DNA from: Dreissena polymorpha
Lineage: Eukaryota > Mollusca > Bivalvia > Myida > Dreissenidae
Assembly: GCF_020536995.1 (NCBI RefSeq)
Contig: NC_068356.1
Span: forward strand, 85,570,961-85,634,960
Reading direction: 5' to 3'
Length of the DNA: 64,000 bases
The notes below the pieces were generated by a model. The model was not told the DNA's origin, ran no database searches, and was given only the letters and a program-made list of their open reading frames with translations. A program made the position numbers and the translations under genes. Of this stretch, positions 34,911 through 43,900 are shown one piece after another (within the stretch, counting starts at the first letter, position 1; every line of letters begins with the position of its first letter).

Positions 34911-35919
34911 TTTAATCCAATCAGGTAAATAACAAATACAATAATAAAACAGGGGAAGTCTACACTGTGTATTAGCAACCTGCTGTGGTGAATATATCTT
35001 ATCAGCTAAATACACAGGCACCTGGCTACTGTACTGGAAAAATTGGATTTACTGCCAAAATAATTGATTTCATTTATGGCTAAATTGTTGTGTACATGTA
35101 AAATTAAAAACGAGGATGTATCCACATCACCGTTGCACATTGTTATTAATTTCACAGTTATCTGTTCTTTATTAGAGATAGCCTAATTAAAGACGGCGCT
35201 AATAAAATGTGAAGGTGGATATAAAGAAATAAGGTCAATTTCCGCACTGACAGTATAGCAAGTAGTCTTATATAACATATTAAAAATATTCCATGGTTAA
35301 AAATGCACGATGTTATATAGTAAAAGAGTGTGTTTGAGTAATCAATAGGATATTTTGTATTGGCTATATTGTTTCACTCGTAAAGAAAATACCAAAATCG
35401 ACGTGCGAAACGTAAAAAAATTTATATCTGAAATAATATTGTTAAGGGCGTTAAGCTAGTTAAAAATAATCACGATTATTTACTATGTATAAATTAGATA
35501 AAACGTTAAGATGTAAATTCTTATCATAAATATAAATGCACATAATATTATAATATTCATTCATATTTCATTATTTCAGGTAAAAGTACAAACATATTGT
35601 TTTAAATCCTATGTAATCAGCACTTTATGTTGGATTTCAACAATGCTTAATTAATTATCGGGTGTGAGCAGTCGGTGTGTACATTACCCATATGATATAA
35701 CGCAAAGGTAACGGTCAAGCGACTTCCCACATTTATATGACATGTTTTATTATCGTTATCAGGTATCTGTTATGTGTCAACGGAATTAACGGACATTGGT
35801 TGATTACCCGATAATATGCAAGTATCAAATGATTTAGATTCATAAGTTATGGGAAAACATTATATGCCTGACCTGAAAAATGTAAGTCATAACAATAATT
35901 ATATTATAAGTTCACTTAC
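34911..35919. other. No gene seen
   Basis: AT-rich DNA; nothing supported. Confidence 0.5.
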
Positions 35920-36010
35920 CAGAATCACAACCTAAGTGTTGCCATCGCTCGCAGGCATCGCAAGAAACAGCACGTTGCCCTCTGCCCAACTGTCTTTCCA
36001 CAATGTATGC
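35920..36010 (-). CDS. Orphan exon with PHD-like zinc ligands
   Basis: Minus strand reading YIVERQLGRGQRAVSCDAC then ERWQHLGCDSG, closing at a donor GGTAAGTG (phase 1). The pattern Cys-x2-Cys...Trp-x-His-x2-Cys preceded by GRGQRA resembles the short PHD-like finger at the N-terminus of FLYWCH/MULE-type transposon proteins. No neighbouring exon with matching phase was found, and the phase does not fit the exon at 33222. Probably a transposon remnant. Confidence 0.38.
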
Positions 36011-36254
36011 ACTTTACCACTTCTGCCATTGCAGAAACACAAAACTCACTTACTCTCACAGTAAAATTATTGTATCCTACATTAAGAAGCACAAATGTTT
36101 GAAATATTTATATAAATTAGTTCAATTTATGATTCACTGTGTGTGTTTCAGAGTTTATTTACAGGTCTACTGGCCTCTTCACGAGGTTATGGTAGCCCGA
36201 CCTGCCCCTGTGACCTCTCAGGGGAAAAAGATTAATTTAGAGCCAAAGTAGGTC

Positions 36255-37330
36255 AAATTTACCCCGGCTTCCCGGGTATTCGCCAAATAATTTAATTTTA
36301 AAGAGAGTTTCGTGCACGTTGGCCAATGAGACCTTAATGTGTTATTTACCGTAAGGTGGTGATGAGGTGCGGATCCCGCCGAGTGTCCCGCACACTACTT
36401 ATGTACAAGACACTCAACGCGACCCCACATACCAACACCACTCGGTAAGTAAGACCCGGAATACACACACATAACGCTCCTCACAACCCCCCACTCATAA
36501 ACGGCGTGATGTGTATGAGAGTGCCACGCCCATGTGTTCCGGGTCCCTTGATGTTGATCTGTGTATGGTTGTGTATAGTATGTGGTATGTGATTGTTGTG
36601 CATTTGTCTGGAGCGGAAGAGGAGATGTCTGTCGGTTATTTACGGTCGTCGGTCAGTCGTGAAGGGCTGTATATCGTTGCAGTTCCCAGATCGCAGAACA
36701 CGCCGCCCCCGCACAAGCGCACCCACGCCGAGCGAGCCCGAGCCCCCCCCCCCCCCGCGCCCGCATACGGCCCCGGCCCTAGCACCCAACCGCTGAAGAC
36801 CCTCGAGACAAGCACCCTCATCCACCCTCTCGCTGCGCGCGACAACAGATCAGTCAAGAACCAACCATGGAGCCCCCCAAAGCCCCACCCGGAGTCACCA
36901 TCGTTCTTTCCCCACCCACCTGCCAAACATCCAGACCATGTATCAAGCTGGGATGTATTTATTTTGTAGTTATGTTATATTTGCTATTATAATTGGATAG
37001 GTAAAGTAAATAAATGATCTCAAAATGCCGTTGTTATATCATATGATTTATTTATGTTTTATATTAATTTGTAAAACTCATAGTATTATAGTTTATGTCC
37101 CGTATTCTAGCTTCATTTACCCAAGTGTGGTTATTGTGCTCTCCGCCCATGAGAGGTGTAGTGGGGGTTCGAGCAGGATACAGGAAACGCCCCGATTCCA
37201 GAGGCGCCCCTGGTTCTTTTAAGTGCCCGGTGTATAGCACCGATACACTGCACCCCCGTTTAACGTCTCTCGCGGAGGACATATTAGTACATAGTGTTAG
37301 TATCGGTACTTATATACATGTGTAGTTCTG
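36255..37330. other. GC-rich segment of unknown nature
   Basis: Strikingly GC- and CpG-richer than its surroundings, with CCCGGCTTCCCGGG at about 36265, a C14 run near 36748, and several potential donors (CTCGGTAAGTAAG near 36441). A Pro-rich 152-codon ORF (36511-36969) and its shadows on the other strand reflect composition. A promoter/CpG island with a 5' exon, possibly for a gene interrupted by the gap, is one reading; an unrecognised repeat is another. No function can be assigned. Confidence 0.35.
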
Positions 37331-37396
37331 CTGTCTTGTGTCATATCTTACGGTAACGTGGGCTCTCTCTGTTGCTATTTGGTATATAGTTTGAAT

Positions 37397-37615
37397 GTTA
37401 TTGCGAAGGGCAGGCTAGTTTTTGAAAGATCATGTATTTGATGATAGAAGAAAGGGACTATGTTTGTTTGATTGGGCCGATGACTAGTTCGTTGGGGTAG
37501 AAAATTTCTTTGTAAATTCTTTCTTATTGCTGTGTTAAGTGTCTTGTGAGACTGTGGTGTTGTAAGGGCCAGACTAGTTTTGATAGGTCATTTATTTGAT
37601 GAAAGAAGAGAGGGC
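37397..37615 (+). repeat. Imperfect tandem duplication, about 160 bp
   Basis: GAAGGGCAGGCTAGTTTTTG, then TGTATTTGATGATAGAAGA, at about 37400-37445 matches AAGGGCCAGACTAGTTTTG, then TTATTTGATGAAAGAAGA, at about 37563-37610. Confidence 0.6.
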
Positions 37616-37752
37616 TGAGTTTGAGATGATAGTAAATTTGGTATTAGGGAGAGCGCACACGTTAGTGTTTCTGGTTATAAAGCAAAGACAGCATTCCTAT
37701 GTGTTTTGTAATATGCCAGGTTGTATCGTGGTCTGGTCTGGGCATATGATTC

Positions 37753-37852
37753 NNNNNNNNNNNNNNNNNNNNNNNNNNNNNNNNNNNNNNNNNNNNNNNN
37801 NNNNNNNNNNNNNNNNNNNNNNNNNNNNNNNNNNNNNNNNNNNNNNNNNNNN
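37753..37852. other. Assembly gap (100 N)
   Basis: Exactly 100 N, the usual placeholder for a gap of unknown length. The missing first exon(s) of NAXE could lie here or in the poorly marked DNA around it. Confidence 1.
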
Positions 37853-38797
37853 TTGTTACTTTTCGGGCAAAAACTCAGGAGGTAAGATTTCTATTTAGGA
37901 AATTCTCATAAAAAGCACTTCTCTTTTTGTGTGATACTATCAATGTTTATTTTATCATATTTTATTTGTCTGCAAACCCATCACAGGTATAAATAATTAA
38001 CAAAAAGTGCACAACCCTTCACTTATACCTCTTGTGTTAGTTCTACACCCATCCATAATCAAAATTTATTTGGCGGGGGGAGATCAATTAAAACGAATTT
38101 GCTTGTTTTTTTTTATAAATTCTTCATATTGACAAATGATTCCACTAAATATCAGTTTAATATCCAGTAATTAAATTGTTAAAAATAATACAGGTTTAAC
38201 TTAATTCATGGCTTCATCAAGTAAAGGGACATATTAGAAATTGTCATTTTCTTAAACATTATCATGTGCTAGCAATGACTACCTACTTCATTTATGTGGT
38301 GAATCTAAAATGTAATTGCTATTTAATGGAGAAAGGGTAATTCGTATCTAAATTATTTCCCGCTGTTAACATTGATTTCCTCTGGAGAAATCTAAAAGCT
38401 AATGTTGTATGACACTCTCCAAGGGTGTATGTATAAACATTAGGAGGGTCTATATTGTCTTTTAGTTTCATATTGGGGGATAAACATTTTAGCTATAAAA
38501 TTAGAGTTCTAACTTGTTTTTCACTATAGGATCATTAATTTTGTGCATAAAAGAATAAGAATGTAACTGTGAGCGTGTATTGAATGTTTGATTAATGGTA
38601 GCTTAATTACAATGTGCAGAAAGTGTGGAAAGACTTAAATGGGGACAAATAACCTACCCCCGTGAATCAAATAAACACAGTCACATTGATTATTATTTTG
38701 ATGATATTATCAACCATCTTTACAAAACTGTATAAATGGTCAACCATTTGTCTCATTCCATGATCTATAATATTGTCAGCAGTCTTCAAAGGCTATT
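37853..38797. other. No gene seen
   Basis: AT-rich DNA without supported features. A GGTAAGATTT donor-like site at 37882 follows a short open frame but cannot be tied to a gene. Confidence 0.4.
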
Positions 38798-38805
38798 GTG
38801 AGGTA

Positions 38806-39781
38806 TTTTTATAGAGCTGCAACGATTCACCAACAGCTCGATTTGATTCGATTTCGATTTCAGACACTCCGATACCGATTTTTTTTATTCGATTCATCTT
38901 CAAACCTAGTTATATCATATATTCACTCTTATGCCTCAAAATTCACATTTCTGTTCAAATGTGATTTCAATAAAACACATAAAAAAGAAAAGCAAATAAG
39001 GAATTTTAATATAAAAACTTCTGACTAGAAGATTGTGTTGATTACACAATAATATATAAAAAATAAATAAATAATCATAAGAACGTATCTGGAATCAGTT
39101 GAATGATAGTACTATCACTATTATACTTTTACCCAAAACCGCTATAAGCTTGTCTACCATTGTACCATGACAGCATCACCTGTTACCTGTAGGACAAATC
39201 ACATTCTCTAATAAACTTAAGAAAATTCCAACAGAAATAGAACTACTTTTCTGGCTCGCTACTTCAGTAGTTGCACTTGTGCGACCTCTTAGTCTTGCTA
39301 AATCAACGTTATGTTTGCGTTTGACATGTTGCAATAGATTAGTGGTTGAGCTGGACTTTGCGTACGCCACATCCGTAAAGCACAGTTTACACTTTGCTTT
39401 ATCGGTAGGGCTGCCATCCCGAAACCCAAAATACTGCCACACTTTTGATTTTAGCTTCTTAGGCGCATCTGATAATTTCAATTTGTCGGCAACAACTTGT
39501 TCAGCCATTTTGACGCTTTTTCCGAAAGTAGACTGTTATGCGCTTATTGATTGGATGACTAAAGTAATAAGCAACCAATCGCGCGGGTCGTAATTACAGG
39601 TAAAGAGAAAACCTTCACCTTCCCGTATCAATAGTCAGAATACAGCGTGCTTTACGTATCTATGTATATATATGTATATATGTTAAAGAATCGAATCGAA
39701 TTTGGTAGGTTTGTTATCGTAAACGAATCAAAGCATTTCAAATCGATTTTCGATGAATCGGATCGAATCGTTGCAGCTCTA
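38806..39781 (-). mobile_element. hAT transposon carrying a BED-finger exon
   Basis: TIRs TAGAGCTGCAACGATTC (38812-38828) and GAATCGTTGCAGCTCTA (39765-39781) are a perfect 17-bp pair, followed inside by many GATTCGATTT-type subterminal repeats. An 8-bp duplication GTGAGGTA is at 38798-38805 and 39782-39789, the size hAT transposases make. Six extra bases (TTTTTA) lie between the left duplication and the left TIR. The element is about 976 bp, far shorter than a full hAT, with only the N-terminal exon left. Confidence 0.9.
39176..39508 (-). CDS. BED zinc finger (N-terminal hAT transposase) fragment
   Basis: Starts MAEQVVADKLKLSDAPKKL. Residues about 22-66 form a BED finger: SKVWQYFGFRDG, then CKLC ligands, a conserved Asn-Leu-Leu-Gln-His, and HVKRKH ligands. 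BED fingers bind the transposon ends or promoters in hAT transposases and in ZBED host proteins. After residue 80 the sequence is Ser/Thr-rich and runs into a possible donor (CTACAGGTAACA near 39186). The RNase-H-like catalytic domain and hAT dimerisation domain are absent. The exon is fully open although the element is non-autonomous. Confidence 0.75.
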   Translation of the reverse strand: MAEQVVADKLKLSDAPKKLKSKVWQYFGFRDGSPTDKAKCKLCFTDVAYAKSSSTTNLLQHVKRKHNVDLARLRGRTSATTEVASQKSSSISVGIFLSLLENVICPTGNR

Positions 39782-39816
39782 GTGAGGTACTATGACTATT
39801 TCCACTTTTATGGAAG

Positions 39817-39921
39817 TTTTTTACTATCCTAAATACAGTGTAGGCAGAGAGTGTTGTCCCAGGTTAGCTTGTGCCGACTGCACAGGCTAATTGGAAACAA
39901 AGCAAAACACATACATTAAGC
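39817..39921. mobile_element. M1 MITE fragment
   Basis: Right half of an M1 copy: GTAGGCAGAGAGTGTTGTCC, GCCGACTGCACAGGCTAAT and CACATACATTAAG. Confidence 0.6.
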
Positions 39922-40500
39922 CGCAGTGTTCAAGAGTGTTTTTCTTGTTTTGAGAGGTCTTATAACCACCCAAAGGCACCATGGATGCCAAAATGTATGG
40001 TCGATTAGAAATAGTAACCAGTAGGCATAAGACACTGAATATTTCCATTTCCAATTTGGCTGTAAAGCCCCTGATGAAAGATCTCCTAATTGAATAAATA
40101 ATTTGATCCATAAAGTTAATAGATGTCTTATTGCTAAGGGGGAATTGTATCCAGTCTGCAAATAATTCTTACGAGATATTGTTGCTTTAGAAATGATTCC
40201 AGCATATATATTGTATGTAAATTTGGTACTAGAAAGACCGGAATATAGTGTTTCCTTTTCTGATTAAATTTACATAAGTATTTGCACATCTTAAAATTAA
40301 CTTTTTGCACTTCTGTAGTTTGTTGTATGTTTTATTTAGAGGACATTGTGATGGTAAATTATGAAGGATAACTTGTGAATTATGATTTAGTTGATATGTA
40401 AGAGTTAGCTCCCTTGATTATTGTACATTTTGGTTGCCCATATACTTGTTGCTCTGTTGAGAATCAGTAATCTCAATCATATCTTGATCATTCCTTTATA
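39922..40500. other. No gene seen
   Basis: AT-rich DNA, presumably 5' flank or first intron of NAXE. Confidence 0.4.
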
Positions 40501-40502
40501 AT

Positions 40503-40532
40503 GGCTATTTTCAGACAAATGGAAGTTTGTGT
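40503..40532 (+). repeat. Weak copy of the NAXE exon-a acceptor
   Basis: GGCTATTTTCAGACAAATGG followed by AAGTTTGTG matches the acceptor and first codons of the real exon (GGTCTATTTTCAGCCAGGTG). It reads QMEVCVNK then stop. It could be an older member of the series at 40701 and 40766. Confidence 0.35.
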
Positions 40533-40700
40533 AAATAAATGAATTGTCTCCATTGTTTAAGTACTCAAAAATTCAAAAAACATTACAGCATTGTTAATTT
40601 GGATAAGTTAAAGGTGTTTATAATAACCTTGCCATTTGTTGATTTTGTTTACACCAAGTGACAGCCCATGGATTTTTAGTTCTTGATTTGTAATATTTTT

Positions 40701-40771
40701 GGTCTATTTTCAGCCAATCAGAAGCTCAGAAAATAGACCAGGAGCATCTCAGGGAATATGCAATGGTCTGA
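40701..40771 (+). pseudogene. Decayed upstream copy of NAXE exon a
   Basis: Copy of acceptor plus exon start: GGTCTATTTTCAG then, in the same phase as the real exon, QSEAQKIDQEHLREYAMV and a TGA at 40769-40771. The real exon 111 bp downstream reads [17 protein letters not shown]. Nucleotide identity is about 80% over 70 bp, including the polypyrimidine tract. It could still act as a decoy acceptor; splicing into it would truncate the protein. Confidence 0.75.
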
Positions 40772-40794
40772 TTTAGCCAATCAGAAGCTCAATC
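40766..40794 (+). repeat. Third partial copy of NAXE exon-a start
   Basis: GGTCTGATTTAGCCAATCAG followed by AAGCTCA repeats the acceptor and first codons again, overlapping the end of the copy at 40701. It is shorter, and the acceptor is weakened to TTTAG. Confidence 0.6.
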
Positions 40795-40824
40795 TTATTC
40801 TGTTTTTGATTGGTCTATTTTCAG

Positions 40825-40933
40825 CCAGGTGGAAGCTCAGAACATAGATCAGGAGCTGTTCACAGAGTATGCATTCAGTGTGGAGCAGTTGATGGAACTG
40901 GCAGGATACAGCTGTGCAGTGGCCATTGCTAAG
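40825..40933 (+). CDS. NAXE: NAXE exon a
   Basis: Acceptor TTGGTCTATTTTCAG, donor AAGGTACCC. The first base completes a codon from a missing upstream exon (phase 2 before). Reads [20 protein letters not shown] then [16 protein letters not shown]. This is the N-terminal helix of the YjeF_N domain. Two or three decayed copies of its start precede it. Confidence 0.93.
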
Positions 40934-43900
40934 GTACCCTGAAGTATATGCAATCGATGGAGCTGTGTTCTGGGAAAACTGGGCTTAATGCATGAAGTGT
41001 TATCCCAAATTAAACTGTAAAGTCAGGCACTCTGTCAGCTTTTATGGCAATTGTACTTAAAGCAAAGCTCTTTTAAACGAAAATCAAGTCTAAACAGAAA
41101 TTGTCGTCTCCCTGGGTGGATTGCAAGACTAATCTGTGACTACAACTTATGAACATGGATTAAGTCCATTTTTTCCAGAAAGCAGCTTAAGTATTATTGA
41201 GTTGTAATAAAGCATGCAATATGTTTACCTTACTTTAGCATATACATACCCAGCTAATGTGATTTTGTTACCATTCACCATCTGGCATAAGGGTTCAATT
41301 TAAGCTCTTTTTTTTATCTACGCAGAATATATATCAGTTTTCTTTTGTCTTCACTTTCAGACTATAAGAATCACTTACCCATGTTCATTTTAGGATGGTA
41401 AATGTATAATAAGCAAGGGTCATAAATAATTTTCAACCTCCCATTCATTAAGTTTTCAAGTTGTAACTCTAAATATGAATTGGTAGATTTGCTTCAGCTC
41501 AACATGATTACAATGTTGCCATTTATCTTGTATTCCACTGACTCCATCATCTTTATCAAAATTGTTCTTACAGCCACTTTCTGATTATGATCAATGAAGT
41601 TACTCTTGATAAGGGATCATACAGAACTATCAAAGGGATATATTTGAATGTTTGCAAATGGTGTTAAATAATTAAGTTCTCAGACATTCATTAACATGTT
41701 GGTTGGCAGACTGGATATTGAAACAGTTGGAGGTTTTGCTGCAGTGTCATTGAAATCCAGACATGAGCCCTGCCCTGGGATGTGTAAAATGTCATCCCAG
41801 ATAAGCCTGTGCAGTTCCACGCTTCCCCTTGTATGGAATGTTTTGTTCAAAGAAGTCTCTTTAAACAGAAATCCATTCTTTGTGCAAACTGTTGTCGAAG
41901 ATAAGCCTGTGTTTGTGTTCAGGAAGTCTGGTTAGTGCTCAAGGGTCATCATAGCCTTCTGGTTTATATGCAACACATAAAGGTTCATATGCAACACATA
42001 AGATTTTGTCATTAAGTTTGTGTACTGATTAATTATTCATCACAGCGTGCTCAAAAATAATGTTTCCCATACAAGACCAAATTTGCAAAAATGCTACATC
42101 TACATAATGATCTTCCCTGAAAATATACTGCCATGCAATTTGATCCTATAGGAAACTGTTGTTGTAATCAGAGAATTGCCTGTATTTACATACAAAACCT
42201 TTTAGGTCTTATAAATAATTTAGGTAATTATCCCTGTAGTTTCTTGGCCATTTAGAACTACCAGACAGAGCGTTTTTCTTTCGACTGAAAAGTATGTTGT
42301 CAATGTAGTTCCCAATTTTGGTACTTCAGAGACATATATCATGTTTGACAGATGTTTGTAATAAAAATGTTGCAGTGTCTGATTGGAAAACAGGAATTTA
42401 ACATGTTTTATAGTCAACCATTTTCTGCTCAGAAGCAGAGTGAACATGGTTATATACAAACCAGTATATTTTTCATGGTCAGATAGAAATTCCAATTGCC
42501 AAAATTTATGTTAAAATATTTCATCAACTTGAAAGTAAACCATGACATGATTTTGGTCTTCTTTTAGATTCCACAGCTTAAGTACCTTATGCTTTTCCAA
42601 TCTACATTGATATTTATGCATGGATTCTTGTCGATTTGTATTTTATGTAGATGGTTGGACCACTTTTACCAAGATAAACAAGATCAACCAAGTATTATAT
42701 TAGCTTGCAAAACAAACATTCTTGAAATTCACATTATAAAATAGTTGACATTTGAGTTAGCATTAAAATGCTCATAATTTTGAAAGTTGATTGTACGTCC
42801 CTGGGTCACGAACAGGTCAAAGTCAATGAATTGCATACCAAAAAATATATTGTTTTTTTTTCATTTTCATTTTCTTGTGTGTTTTTGTCATCACAATTCA
42901 ATAAAAACATTTAATTGAAATAAAGCAATTGCATGCACAATGTTATGAATTACATGTACTATATATTATAATAAAAAATGAACATTTACAAACAAGTTAA
43001 ACAAATTGTGGTAAATTATGTTAGGTCTGAAAAATTCGTAGCAAGTCTTACGCAATTTACTTGTAAGTCAGACAAGATGTTTGACTGAGAATAATTTTTT
43101 ATGAAGACTTGTTTATGCAAAACATTTTAATCCTCATAATTATTAATGTACTTTTTCTCTTATGTACACAAAATTGTAACATATAAAGTGTTTGTTATGT
43201 AGGTTCTATAGGTAGAACATTTTATAGGTAGAACATTTTCATGGTGAATGATCTTTTCAAAGCAGATTTAAAATTTGCAAAAGTATTGTAATGTTCAAAC
43301 TCAAGATGAGCTATTGGGATCACTGTATGTCCTACAGTGTACATCGTATTATGACAACTTTAAGCTTTAAGCTGTAAGTTAATTCTATAAATTCTATTAT
43401 GGTTTGGTATTGTGCTGTTTGGGGAAACCTGGAGCACCTGGAGTAAAGCCCACATGTCTGGTATGGTGATCACTATCCTAATCCGATATGACTTGTGTGG
43501 GGATTGAATCCTTATGACCTTAGGTGGGAAGCGAGTGTAACAACCCCTAAGTCAGAGAACAGAAGTGTGTCAACTTTGGTTCCCTATATTAATTCCGAAA
43601 AGGAAATTTTATTGACTTACTAGTGCTTAATGACACATTTGAACAACTTTTCAAGTCAAAATGGATGGGTTTTTTTTCAAGGAGATTTGATTAGTGCATG
43701 TTCAACACATGGAAGGTCATGAATATTATACATATGCTGTAACAGAAGAAGCATAATGAAGTTCCATGTCTATTTCAGAATTACATTTGCTGCACATTTT
43801 TCAAATTCAGTGTTACCCATTAGGAAAAAAAATCCCATTCAATTTGCTGCATATTACCGGTAAGTGTTACTTGTTTGCTGCATATTTTTCGAATAAAGTG

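Noticed and set aside
36511-36969. 152-codon Pro-rich ORF
   Set aside because: Composition of a C-rich tract keeps several frames open at once on both strands; no domain.
36003-37330. Search for an LTR retroelement around the GC-rich segment
   Set aside because: No paired terminal repeats, primer-binding site or gag/pol-like frames could be recognised.
40714-40771. Reading the upstream copy as a true mutually exclusive NAXE exon
   Set aside because: Its frame stops after 18 codons and it has no donor, so it is better seen as a decayed copy or decoy acceptor.
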